Positions 26,101-35,809 of a stretch of DNA of 64,000 nucleotides are shown in pieces (position 1 is the stretch's first letter; every line of letters starts with the position of its first letter). The notes beneath the pieces are model-generated. The model searched no databases, was not told the origin of the DNA, and was given only the letters and a program-made list of their open reading frames with translations. Source of the DNA: Aulostomus chinensis (taxonomy: Eukaryota > Chordata > Actinopteri > Syngnathiformes > Aulostomidae). Location: NCBI GenBank assembly GCA_037954235.1, contig JBBMOA010000013.1:16640501-16704500 (forward strand), given 5' to 3'. The translations under genes and the position numbers were made by a program.

Positions 26101-29100
26101 GTTTCTCCTAAAGCTTCTATTTGTTTTCTGAATCTGGGAATGTATGAAAAAGAGTAAAAACATCCAAAACTACTACCACTCTGAACTATCTCTTTATCCA
26201 ACTCACATACATTAACACTGTTCTATGTGACCTGATAACTAATGTAGAACTCCTGCGCTTCCATCCACCGAACCGCCCCTGAAGCAGTTTGAAGCCTCCC
26301 CGGAGAGACCCGCCTCCCACTTAGTAAACCTCTGATCTAGATAAGTCTTATTATCCTCTGGCCTGGGAGATATTGTTGGCTGCAAAGCAAATAAACAAGA
26401 GAATGAATGAAAAAAAAAAATCAATGTTTTTGTAAAAATTGTAGAGATTAGGAATATGATCCAGACCTCAATCAACACATGCAACATACTTATTCAGTGA
26501 GCTGTGCGGAGGAACGTCACATTACACAAATCTCTTAGAAGGCAGCAAACAGTATAAGCTCCAATAAGACTTGTAACATCTTTGTATATGCATAAAAAAT
26601 GTACAACAGGAAGGTTTTCAGATGCAAAATATTCAGACTATATGGCAGCATAATTGTATGTATTTTTGTAGCTTTTACTCCACGTTTTCCATATTCTGAT
26701 CACTGATTATTCAGAGTCAAAGGGTTACTAAAATCATAAAAAGTGTCTGTTGTAGGTTCAAGAAGACATGAAGTATAAGAGATGTATTAACAAGATGCAA
26801 TTTAACACGATGAAGTTGTTCTTCCCTCTGCTCCACATTCTTTTACCTTTGTATCATCACGCAAAGTAATTCTGACTAGAAATGAATTTAATGTCATTTT
26901 AAGAACACCGTAGTCCCTTTCAAACATGTTTCTTCATATTCTAATGCTTCTTGAATTCCAGCTTCTTGCAGACCTGGAAAACAATAAGATGTTCTCTGAT
27001 GATCTGGAATGCCAAAAACTTTTGATGGAGGCCATGAAGTACCATCTTCTACCTGAGCGACGCCCCATGTTTCAGAGCCCAAGAACCAAACCTCGAAAGT
27101 CAACAGTGGGGGCGCTTTATGCTGTAGGAGGGATGGATGCCACCAAAGGTATGACCTATAGACGGAAGGTATCAGTGCAAACCAGCGCAAGCTATTTACC
27201 GGTTGTGTTCTCTATGGTTTCAGGCTCCACAACCATAGAGAAGTACGACCTGCGGACTAACACTTGGGTCCAGGTTGGTGTTATGAATGGACGCCGGCTG
27301 CAGTTTGGCGTAGCAGTGATAGATAACAAGTTATATGTGGTGGGGGGAAGAGACGGACTCAAGACATCCAACATGGTGGAGTGTTACAACCCAGTCAACA
27401 AAGTGTGGTCCACCATGCCGCCCATGTCCACACACAGACATGGACTCGGTGAGTGACCGCACACACAACAAAATACGGTTACTTTTCTCATTCATTTTTA
27501 AAACAATTTCCATAATGAAAGAAATGGGAGGTTCAAGGAACAACTTTTGTAGAAATATGCTGATTTGCTACCCTCCCTAGGGCTAGACAATAAGATAGAT
27601 ACCCTTATCTCCCCTCAGAAGGCGGCCGGCTAGTTAGCTTAGCAAAATGAATAAAAGTTTAAGCATATCATTACATCAAATGCCATCCAATAGATAAGGC
27701 CCAGGGTCTTGGTTTGTCCAGAAGTTACCATCCTCATCTTATTTTACAAAGTTAGACACGATTAGTAGTAGCAGTCGCTGTTCTCGTCGTCAACAAATGT
27801 TTTGTTTTGTTGTTACAATGACGCTGTTGAGTTGCTGGATCAAACACAGCACCCAGTCAGGAAAGCAGTCAACTAATGATACACACAACTAAGTTTTATT
27901 AATGCAGGCAAAGACTGTTGACTGAGCTATGCTAACACTGTCCATCCACTACCATTCAATGTGCTCAGCTAACTCGCAGTTAGCCGGTGTCCGTGGGTCT
28001 TCGCTCTAAGGTGGACAGAGGAGAGCAGAAGAATATGAAAAAAAAAGAAGAAAAGTTTGGCATATTCTTTTTAAGTACACTGAGCATGACATCAAACACA
28101 ACTAAAAACTGTATTTAAGTTTTCAGTCAGGCTAAAATTACAGGATGCATCCTCAGAACCATTTCAGCCAACGTGCTATAAAAAGAACTCACACATTTCT
28201 TTTGAGAGACATGTCAGATATTTTCCAATTCCGCTATCAAAGCCTGGCAGACCGTGTTGGTCTTGCTCTTCTATACCCTTCCGTATCCACTAAATCTCAT
28301 ATCAGAAACATTTTTATTCACAGTTGAAACAGGTCTGTGTAACAGAACGGGGAGATCTTGTCAAAGCATTCAGCTCTCTCACCTGGTGTGGTCGGAGCTA
28401 TCAGCGAGCCTGGGAGATTACACTGTACAGATTACCTGTGTTGTCTTTGATGTTTCCTGCATCAAAAAAAAAAAACACAAACAAACAAACAAAAAACAAA
28501 CCCTCTGCTGCTTTGCTAGTGGCGTGCATATTTTGAGAGTGATTATATCTGAGATTAGCGTCTACCAACAGTGCCTGCTGTGTGCATAATGGGTGAAGGC
28601 AAGCTAAGAAGAAAGTATTTCTTTTGTGTTCCAAAAACCGCCATTTGGAAAGAGAGCTTCTCTTCTACAATTGTTTCTGTCTGACAGGGTTTTATGTTAT
28701 TCCGGCTTCTCTGAATTCAGTATTGTCCTATTGTTCCCGCGAAATAATTGAACTCTCACCAAAGTAAATAAGAGGGGTAATATAAAAATGTGTTGCATTA
28801 AAACAGCATTGTTGCCGAGAAAATTGCTTTCCTCTGTGACTTGTAAATGGAGAGTAACAATGCAGTTTTTACAGTCTTCCTGTTTGAATAGATGTGTTTA
28901 GCTGTGTGACTCACCGTGTACTCTGTTACCTATTGAAAGTTTTATTCCTTATTTCATGTAAAGTCAAAGTGCCATTAAATAACGATAATGATAATAATGA
29001 TTACAGAAGCTGCAGCATCATCTGTGTTGTGATATAAAATGGAGCTCAGTGTTAAATACTCACTGCATGATAGTCCTGTACTCGTCTAATGATAACGAGA

Positions 29101-32100
29101 AGCGGCTGGCAGGGAATTGCAAAAAACCTTTCGATTCCAGTACATTTACTGTATCTTGACTTTGATACTAAATCCTTTACAATACTTTCACATCCTCAAA
29201 CCAGTTTCATGACATTTTTACATAAACCAATTTACCTAAATGTGTTCAACTTAATTTACTTTCCCAACTGCACAAGGATATGTGTCCTGGACTATAGCGC
29301 CTCCTCTGGCTGGTCAGGGTGCCTGTTTGGGGGAGTGGCATGATCCTCACCCACTCTATGTCTCGCTGGTGAAATCCCGCAAAAAAAATGAAGTGCAGCT
29401 TGGAGATGTACTTAGTAGGTGTTGAAATTTACTGAATGGCATGGCAACTTTCAGTCCTTTATTGTGTTGAAGCAATTCAGTCAATGTGATAAAAGTACCA
29501 AGTCCTGGACAGCACATTTACTCAACAAGGCAATATGACATCACCGGACCCAGATACGGTTCTGGATCAGGTCAAAAACCATACGGATTCTCCCTCCCTC
29601 TACTATCCAACTAAATTTCATGAAAATCCATTAACTTTTTGAGTTACCCTGCACTCATAGCAGCACAAGTCATCCAACGTAATCCTTTCCTTCTTCTTTT
29701 ATTTGAATTGTTATATGTAGGTATTGCTGTGCTGGAGGGGCCCATGTATGCTGTTGGCGGCCACGATGGCTGGAGTTATCTCAACACAGTGGAGCGCTGG
29801 GACCCTCAGGCCAGGCAGTGGAACTACGTGGCCAGTATGTCGACTCCGCGGAGCACCATGGGAGTCACGGCTCTCAATGGAAAGTACGTCACCATGTCTT
29901 TATTGGCCTCACAAACCATCCCCACATGGCTTCATGCTCAATATGCTCTACGTGCCCTTAAATCAAAGCGTATTTCTGTCCATCTGCCTGAGCCTGGAGT
30001 CAGTGGCAACTGTAGAAATCCTCGACAGACACCGACGAGGCAGACAAGTACAGGCAATTTAGGAAGAAAAAGGGAAAAAAAGAAGAATGCCAGCAATGCG
30101 AAGGCGCTGCCAAAAATGTAGCTTTGTTTGTCAGGTGTACATCTGTTGCTAAATCATCTTTTTTTTTTTTGTTTGTTTGTTTTATTTTGTAAAAGTAGCT
30201 TTCATGTTGATCCACCACATTCAGTAATCAAGCTAATTTGCATTGTAAAGTAATGGACATCAAAATACTGCATTCTTTGCTTGGGGGAAAATTGTCACTC
30301 AGCAGTAATGTAATACATAACTTGGAACGGAGCCTGCAATAACACTGGGATAGTTGCATAACTTAAAGTGAAGTGGAAAAGCTGAAGCACTGTGTTAGTG
30401 GCGTGTTGGTTTGACAGCATAATCAGCTATATTCATTCAGAACAGGCCTTTGTGGTCCATGTACAAACAGCAATAGCAGCTCGGAGCAGAGGCCGGCCTG
30501 ATTAACGTTGTAATTTATACAAAGTAATCTGCACTCCTTGAAAGGCTTTTATGTATTTTTATGTGTTAAATGCCCATTTGAAAGTAAATTATGTTTTTGT
30601 GCCGAAGGAGAAAAAGAGTCTGCTGCTGCTTTGCTGCATCAAGAATTCGGTGTTGAAGGCGATGCTGAGTTATTTCTGCATCTAGGTCAAAAATAGACAA
30701 CAAGGAAACCGTTTCCCTAGCCTCGACTTTCTTGCTGCCGGGCTTGTGAGCTTCACTTACTTAAAACACTGATGGGATATTTCTGTGAGGATACGCTCTC
30801 AAGGAAAGGGCCTTTGAAAAATATTCACCGCCGCTCACTGCTCTATCTAAAAAAAAAAAAAAAAAAAAAAAAATCTGCTACATTATTACCTCTCATTGTA
30901 GCAAACATCTAAGAACTGATGTGGCTGATTTCTGCAACTGTGTGGATATTTGAGAGTTTTAGATCAGTTTTTGTTGAATTTCCCAGATTGTTTGCAGTGG
31001 GAGGTCGAGACGGCAGCTCCTGCCTGAGGTCGATGGAGTGCTTCGATCCTCACACCAACAAGTGGAGCATGTGTGCTCCGATGGCCAAGAGGCGAGGAGG
31101 AGTGGGTGTGGCTACATATAACAACTTCCTGTATGCTGTAGGTGGACATGACGCCCCCGCCTCTAACCACTGTTCTAGACTCTCCGATTGTGTTGAAAGG
31201 TTGGTGAAAGCTTCTCCTGCACACGTACACACACATACACACACACACGGACTCTAGAGGTTGCGCAAGCAGTTTCAAATTTCCTGTTATTGTGTTTATG
31301 GAATTCATCCAGGGATGGGGCAGAGCCTGTTGACTTTCTCATATGAACTAAAGACAGTTGAAATCCTCAGGCTGTGATTGACATGAAAATATTCACATTT
31401 TCCAGCGGTACTTTTATTTTGTAGTATCTAGCACCATCTGCTGGCCGTAACATATTCTTGTATGTTAACTAAATGTGACACATTAGATTATGACTCAAAA
31501 TACCATCTTTTCTTTCATAATAATATAAAAAATATAACTTTCTATTCGTCTCCGACTGTCTGTAGATATCTAAAGGCATAATTTGATATTTTCTTAAATG
31601 TTGAAGTTAACAGAAAATACAGTTAGTGTCATTTTTTAATGTGCTGTTCAGTTTTCCTGACATGAACATTCATCTTTTTAGGGTGCCACACTACAGTTTG
31701 ATATATTTCTGCCATATGTTATAAAACTTGGATATTAATATAGACTTTAACATGTGTAAACTGTTTCTGTTACACATAGTTCAGTCTTCTCACTCTATCA
31801 GGAGTGAGATTTTCAAAATAAGGGCTGTATGGTCTAAAAGCATTCATTCATTTTGACCTAATTATATTTCTATATAAATCTCCAGTAGTCTTAATGATTG
31901 GCGAAGTAATTAAAGAAATTTTAATATATCAAAGTTGACTGGATTAGACGCATGCTTAGGTTCTGTAGCTTACTGTAACAAATGAATGTAAACATTTGTG
32001 TTCGTCCTCAGACGTTGTGTCATTAGCTTGATTGTTTCACTATCTTTTTACAGCATTTACATTAGGCTGTTGATGTAATTCACATATATTTGATGATAAT

Positions 32101-33091
32101 TTGTCTTAGACACAAATAATGGTTACATATTCATATCAGCGTTCATGTTTATGTTACTTGATGATGACATGATGTAAACAAATGCCATCATTAAGACTCG
32201 CCATCCAAAAGCTTCTGATTGGGAGGCAGTTTTGAATTTATTGTATCAATTAGCTATGCAAGTTTTTCTTTTTTTTTAATTCGTTTTGGAAAAAGTTCCT
32301 TATAGAGACCATTGCATCATCTGTGATTGAAGAGGTTGGACAAGGATATCTTAATTGCTGGATGGATTAATTAGGATTAAGTTAAACCTTTATTAATCCC
32401 TCACCAAGGGGAAATTAAGGTGTTACAACTGCATAAATTGGATCAACAAAATACGCTACTCATAACTAGTATCATCTTTGATTGTTTTTGCAATTCATCT
32501 GACAGAGACATGATACAAAAACGCTTGACTGAATATTGTAATATTGCAGGTATGACCCAAAGACGGACACCTGGACCACTGTGTCATCCCTCAGCGTTCC
32601 CCGGGATGCGGTGGGCGTTTGCCTGTTGGGTGACAGACTCTACGCCGTGGGGGGATATGACGGGCAGTCATACCTGAGCACCGTCGAGTCGTATGATGCC
32701 CAGAACAACGAGTGGACTGAGGTATTGAGAATAAATTGAATTATTGTGACCAATTAGTCCGTCCAACAACAAGTTATATTTTGAGATATTAGTGAGATAA
32801 TTATGATCCTCATTTTCTTTTAGGGAATATTTGACATTTCCAAAGGTTGAAATTGAATTGTTGCTCTTTTGCCAGACTTGTAAATTAGAACTGTGTTCCA
32901 GTAAGACTCATATTTATTGCTTGTTTGTCCAAACTTAACAACTGTCACCCTCTTATCTGCCTGAAGTAAAATCTGCTTGTTCTGGAGCCGCCGATGAGAA
33001 GCTGTGCGCTAACCTCTTTGTCTTCCTGTAGGAGGTCCCTCTTAACATTGGCAGGGCAGGCGCCTGCGTGGTGGTGGTGAAATTGCCTTGA
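7979..33091 (+). CDS. klhl4: Kelch-like protein 4 (BTB-BACK-Kelch), 11 coding exons, 731 aa
   Basis: Coding exons 7979-8439, 19610-19777, 20580-20716, 21094-21290, 24943-25155, 26962-27148, 27224-27448, 29721-29883, 30987-31199, 32550-32721 and 33032-33091 join in frame to 2,196 nt with GT/AG at every junction. The start ATG has A at -3, and the first residues (MSVSGKKEFDVKQIL) match the KLHL4 N-terminus. Domains: KLHL4-specific leader 1-160, BTB about 185-290 (D196, H209), BACK about 292-400 with the NCLGIRSFADAQGC motif at 296-309, and six kelch repeats from about 440 to the end, each with a GG doublet (AVGGMD, VVGGRD, AVGGHD, AVGGRD, AVGGHD, AVGGYD). Human KLHL4 is about 720 residues. BTB-BACK-Kelch proteins usually recruit substrates to CUL3 ubiquitin ligase. 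The NHCSRLSDCVER stretch and the end GRAGACVVVVKLP favour KLHL4 over KLHL5 and KLHL1. Substrates are unknown from sequence. Confidence 0.95.
9514..9545. repeat. Short degenerate TTAGGG-like stretch
   Basis: agggttagggtta, then ggttagggtgagggg after a few bases. It is too short and degenerate to be a telomeric block and is probably a chance or decayed interspersed motif. Confidence 0.4.
9734..9794. repeat. Compound (TA)n(CA)n microsatellite
   Basis: TA units at 9734-9747, a short mixed spacer, then about 17 CA units to 9794, in klhl4 intron 1. Confidence 0.9.
12249..12833 (-). mobile_element. Penelope-like element fragment: GIY-YIG C-terminus and 3' region
   Basis: Read on the minus strand, about 12793 down to a TAG at 12544-12546 is an open frame (HLKEESHSFQDDHVQIL, then DREDRWFERGVKEAIHVR, then LNRGGGLRHFLSPIYN). 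I recognise this as the C-terminal end of the GIY-YIG endonuclease region of fish Penelope-like retroelements. The remaining 12249-12543 is the element's non-coding end, with the familiar fish repeat block gaagacgtttcacctctcat and gaggcttcttcagttct. A perfect 12-bp direct repeat, gttgtgggtgta, sits at 12237-12248 and 12834-12845, so this is a single 5'-truncated insertion. There is no reverse transcriptase domain, so the copy is dead. The family name rests on recalled motifs. Confidence 0.8.
14697..14749. repeat. (AC)n microsatellite
   Basis: About 26 uninterrupted AC units in klhl4 intron 1. Confidence 0.95.
16016..16053. repeat. Poly-C followed by (CA)n
   Basis: A 17-base C run passes directly into about 10 CA units; intronic. 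Confidence 0.9.
16900..16935. repeat. (TA)n-rich tract
   Basis: Interrupted TA dinucleotides (one C, one G break), intronic, strongly self-complementary. Confidence 0.85.
18150..18370 (+). repeat. Two-unit repeat with AGGTCA-type direct repeats
   Basis: tggtcaaaggtca (18179-18191) and aggtcaaaggtta (18282-18294) recur about 103 bases apart, each followed by cacctcacatgaa (18196-18208 and 18304-18316). The unit is about 105 bp. It resembles a diffuse fish repeat rich in ggtcaaaggtca; family not identified. The 107-codon ORF across it is not credible as a gene. Confidence 0.5.
19610..19777 (+). CDS. klhl4: klhl4 exon 2 (start of BTB)
   Basis: Residues 154-210. It opens with a linker (LALSTFSRMNANSSDEFF) and enters the BTB domain (NHAEQTFRKME, then KQLCDVLLIAG and HKIPAHR). 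Met163 (ATG at 19635-19637) would be the first in-frame start if transcription began downstream of exon 1, and the BTB would stay whole. Acceptor cctccgcag, donor CACAG|gttggt. Confidence 0.95.
20057..20080. repeat. (GCAC)n microsatellite
   Basis: Five or six GCAC units running into CA repeats, klhl4 intron 2. Confidence 0.85.
20580..20716 (+). CDS. klhl4: klhl4 exon 3 (BTB core)
   Basis: Residues 210-255: LVLSAVSDYFAAMFTSDV, then EIKMEGVDPEALRSLVHFAY. This is the central BTB helix-strand region used for dimerisation and CUL3 contact in this family. Acceptor gtggacag, donor ACTG|gtgagt. Confidence 0.95.
21094..21290 (+). CDS. klhl4: klhl4 exon 4 (BTB end and 3-box/BACK start)
   Basis: Residues 256-321: VLELKEETIESLLAAACLLQ, then FLMKQLHPSNCLGIRSFAD. 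The second part is the hallmark of the segment linking BTB to BACK. Acceptor cattgcag, donor ACCATG|gtagga; phase 0 at the end. Confidence 0.95.
21604..21925 (-). mobile_element. SINE-like element copy B, 5'-truncated
   Basis: Same family as copies A and D-F, minus strand. It starts (on its own strand) just inside the B-box region, lacks the tRNA head, and ends with the ggatggatggat-type tail. It is flanked by tgtcttgattca (21592-21603) and tgtcttaattca (21926-21937), 11 of 12 identical. A truncated copy between target duplications points to incomplete reverse transcription, not later deletion. It lies antisense in klhl4 intron 4. Confidence 0.85.
22300..22319. repeat. (AAAC)n microsatellite
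   Basis: About five AAAC units in klhl4 intron 4. Confidence 0.85.
23165..23193. repeat. (CA)n microsatellite
   Basis: About 14 CA units in klhl4 intron 4. Confidence 0.9.
24943..25155 (+). CDS. klhl4: klhl4 exon 5 (BACK domain)
   Basis: Residues 322-392, exactly 71 codons: ENFLEVIQNQEFLLLPTAEI, DDINVPDEETIFQALMMWVR, then LLAYIRLPLLPPQ. These are the canonical BACK helices that orient the kelch propeller. Acceptor ctacaccag, donor CCACAG|gtgaga. Confidence 0.95.
25156..26961 (+). other. klhl4: klhl4 intron 5 (1.8 kb)
   Basis: Non-coding and AT-rich. The only structure seen is a short GTGAGAG-type tandem at about 25907-25935. Ends with acceptor tgaattccag. Confidence 0.8.
26962..27148 (+). 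CDS. klhl4: klhl4 exon 6 (BACK end and first kelch strand)
   Basis: Residues 393-454 plus one base: LLADLENNKMFSDDLECQKL, MEAMKYHLLPERRP, SPRTKPRKSTVG, then LYAVGGMDATK, the opening of kelch repeat 1. Donor AAAG|gtatga. Confidence 0.95.
27149..27223 (+). other. klhl4: klhl4 intron 6, 75 nt, in frame and without stops
   Basis: Donor gtatga, acceptor ggtttcag. At 75 nt it is near the lower size limit for vertebrate introns. It is a multiple of three and open, so retention would insert 25 residues (beginning MTYRRKV) into kelch repeat 1 without a frameshift. That the KLHL family reads AAA-GGC-TCC across the junction supports it as a true intron. Confidence 0.88.
27224..27448 (+). CDS. klhl4: klhl4 exon 7 (kelch repeats 1-2)
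   Basis: Residues 455-530: STTIEKYDLRTNTWVQVG, NGRRLQFGVAVIDNKLYVV, then GGRDGLKTSNMVECYNP and MPPMSTHRHGLG. Donor CTCG|gtgagt. Confidence 0.95.
27449..29720 (+). other. klhl4: klhl4 intron 7 (2.3 kb)
   Basis: Non-coding. A stretch near 29600-29640 (aaatttcatgaaaatccat) resembles a decayed fish interspersed repeat; the rest shows nothing recognisable. Confidence 0.75.
29721..29883 (+). CDS. klhl4: klhl4 exon 8 (kelch repeat 3)
   Basis: Residues 530-584: IAVLEGPMYAVGGHDGWSYL, NTVERWDPQARQWNYVASMS, then TPRSTMGVTALNGK. Acceptor ttatatgtag, donor GGAAA|gtacgt. Confidence 0.95.
29884..30986 (+). other. klhl4: klhl4 intron 8 (1.1 kb)
   Basis: Non-coding. It has a 25-base A run at 30849-30873 close to the 3' end; the acceptor is gaatttcccag. 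Confidence 0.8.
30987..31199 (+). CDS. klhl4: klhl4 exon 9 (kelch repeats 4-5)
   Basis: Residues 584-655: LFAVGGRDGSSCLRSMECFD, TNKWSMCAPMAKRRGGVGVA, FLYAVGGHDAPASNHCSR, then LSDCVER. The NHCSRLSD insert is typical of the KLHL1/4/5 group. Donor GAAAG|gttggt. Confidence 0.95.
31200..32549 (+). other. klhl4: klhl4 intron 9 (1.35 kb)
   Basis: Non-coding. It has a CA-rich start, a CTCF-like motif on the minus strand at 31431-31446, and a likely repeat remnant at 32384-32429 (aaacctttattaatccct followed by aaggggaaatt). Confidence 0.7.
32550..32721 (+). CDS. klhl4: klhl4 exon 10 (kelch repeats 5-6)
   Basis: Residues 655-712: YDPKTDTWTTVSSLSVPRDA, VCLLGDRLYAVGGYDGQSYL, then STVESYDAQNNEWTE. Acceptor atattgcag, donor ACTGAG|gtattg. 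Confidence 0.95.
33032..33091 (+). CDS. klhl4: klhl4 exon 11 (last kelch strand and stop)
   Basis: Residues 713-731: EVPLNIGRAGACVVVVKLP, then TGA at 33089-33091. This short closing strand, which in the family completes the propeller, matches the KLHL4 C-terminus. Acceptor cttcctgtag. Confidence 0.95.
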   Translation, partial: EVPLNIGRAGACVVVVKLP

Positions 33092-34360
33092 GCGTTTTGT
33101 CTCACGACAGCATGGGCAAGAAATGAGAGAGAGGGTGCAGCAGAGAAGAGTGGACAAAACAAAACAACAGATCAAGGACACATCCTCAGAGAGACATGTT
33201 TTTTTTTTCTTTATTCCCTTTAATTCGGCTTTCCAAAAGAAAAAAAAAAAAGAAAAAAGTTTCAGAGGAAAACAGGCCGAGTGTTACCCATCATTAGTGC
33301 ACATGTCTGCCCACTGGGGAGGACTCTCTCCGTAACTGGAATGCACCACACATTCTTAACATTCTCAACCGATCAAGAATTTTCATACGCTTGGCTAAGC
33401 TGCAGTAAATCAACGCCAAGACTTTGATGTACTGGTTTGTGATACTGGTCCTGTGAGAGGCTCTATGTTTGTGAGAATATATAGATATATGTACATATAT
33501 TTATATATAAACACATACATAATATGCCCAACAGGTTAGTTACATTCCTACATTTCCTGCCAGTGCCATCACACACAGTATATTTTTAGGGCTTATATTT
33601 CCCTTTACAGCCACTCAACTAAACATGTCACTGTGAATACTGCTGGTGATGGAATCGTCCAGGCTGAATTGAAGAACATGTGTTTATATATATATAAATA
33701 TATAAATATATTTTATATGTCTTTTATTTAGCCTGTAGCTACAGAACACCAAAGTAATTTGCTCATCTTAGGAGGCTTAAATAAAGGTTTACAAAAAAAT
33801 TGTGAATTACAGAGAATATATCATATTGATATTTCACATTGCTGTACAGATTTTTTGTGGAACTACATTTGTGTTGATAGAATCACGTACTCAGATGATT
33901 ACAGTCATTATTATTCTCTTTATTTCTGGGCATGCTAGCTGAGCGAATGTTTTCTTTGATTTACATGTAAGGACTACTGTTTGTTATGTATTTTTAAGCA
34001 TATCATGCCTTCTGGGTTCATGTAGAAGATCTTTATTTAACCCAGATGACAGACAACTGTGGCACCAAGTGAGCTCAAACCAGTTACCCAAGATTATGTG
34101 AGTCTCAAGTACTGTTTTACAATTTTACTCCCAACAGCTAATTTTAATCAGCATTTGCGACTGTGATTTTGACTAGAATTTTTAGATTTGTACTTAGTTG
34201 TACTCACGTCAAAGTTGAATATAACTAACTTGATGACAATGAGAAAAATTTGTAACTGTAAAACAGGATCTGGAGGTGAAATGTTACTTTCTATGTTTTT
34301 ATCATGATTTTGTACAGCATGCAAACCTAAGAATAAAAGGACTTCTGTCTTCTCTGCATG
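33092..34360 (+). other. klhl4: klhl4 3' UTR (probable extent)
   Basis: AT-rich non-coding sequence after the stop. AATAAA hexamers lie at 33780-33785 and 34332-34337. The later one gives a UTR of about 1.25 kb. The end is not proven by sequence. Confidence 0.5.
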
Positions 34361-35762
34361 TTTAAATCCACGTTTAAAGCCGGATGCGTCCCTTCTGTGG
34401 GCAGACTTTTGATTTCTATGAGGAAACAAAAAGATTTCTTTACCTAAAAAGACACAAACGGTACCGACCCTCAGGACCGACTTCAGTTTGGTTCCCATAA
34501 CAGGAACCTTTTTTTTTTTTTTTTTTTTTTTTAAGCGTATTTGTGTGACGACTGTAAGTAGCACTTTGTAATTTTTCTCAGACCTTAATATGTATTATTC
34601 TTCAGGCCGTGCGGCAGATTAAGACACTATCTGGTCAGTGTGTCAGTTAGGTGATGCGGAGTGGAGTGATATAGGCCACACCCATTTCCACTTTTTTGCT
34701 CTCATTTTGGATATTTCTGTTGAAGTATTTTTGTTTTGCTTTTATTGGCATATATTTCATCTAAACTTCACCAGACTTGGTTTACACCATATATTGAAGA
34801 TTCCTAAGATCCCTGCGTTTCTATGTTGGTCTTACCATTCGTCTAGAATTGGTTACCAAACTTTTGAGGGCGCGGCCTGATACACTTCACGCGCCATCAA
34901 TTTTTGACAGTGAACAGGATTGCAGCTACGCTTGTTAATGTTCCTAAAGTCAAACTACAGAAGTGTGCAACATTTGAGCACTGATATATTATCATAATAT
35001 TTCTACAGTTCTATTGTCTTTGTTTCAATGAAACTTGGTACATATCTTTCTCATGAGAATGTAAACAGTATTTTTTAGCTCCATCAAAGTTCAGTCCCTT
35101 AAATGTAATATTTCATTTGATCAAATTCAACACATTTGCACAGATGGGAATGTTTGTAGTCCAGGTGACTCCATTAACTATAAATATATATTTTAAATTT
35201 GCTGCTTTTTGCAGAAAGGTTCCTGCTGATACAAAATATTGTTCTCAGTGAATCTTCTTCACAGAACTTGAATCTATTGGAGAAATACACAACATACTTC
35301 ACCAAATTCAAAACAAACCTGAAAATCCATATCTTAATGTAGAAAAAGATTCGGTTTCTCTAACTTTCTATTTCTGTTTATCTTCATCGGCGCCTGGCAG
35401 CTCCTATAACGGTAATCAATTAAGGATAATAGCTTTCACCTGAATCCACCTCTTCAGACTATAAGCTTACTGAAAGCCCCCATTATGTAGAATATTTATC
35501 TCTCTATATCTCTACAGGATTAATTGAAGGAGCACAGTGTAGTCTAATGACGATAGAAACATGAGACCATCATGATGAAAATAGCTTTATTCAATTTCTT
35601 CCTGCGTCAGATATGATTGTTTTAAAACTGGACGATTCTACTCTGTTTTGTAACATTCCTCTGTGAGTTAAACAGTGTTGCTCAATCTGATATTCCACAT
35701 CTGTGAGACAGGAATATTTTCAGTCCAGTTACACCCACTCAGGTTCCTATCCACAAAAGAAA

Positions 35763-35764
<2 letters not shown>

Positions 35765-35807
<43 letters not shown>
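35765..35807. repeat. (CA)n microsatellite
   Basis: About 21 CA units. Confidence 0.95.

Positions 35808-35809
<2 letters not shown>

Noticed and set aside
7979..33091. Identification as KLHL5 or KLHL1 instead of KLHL4
   Set aside because: The N-terminal block RGTPVQGRLKSHSR, NHCSRLSDCVER and the C-terminal VVVVKLP agree with KLHL4; KLHL5 as I recall it differs at all three.
34148..34564. 138-codon minus-strand ORF next to the klhl4 3' end
   Set aside because: Opens across a poly-T run and lies antisense to the probable 3' UTR; no domain.
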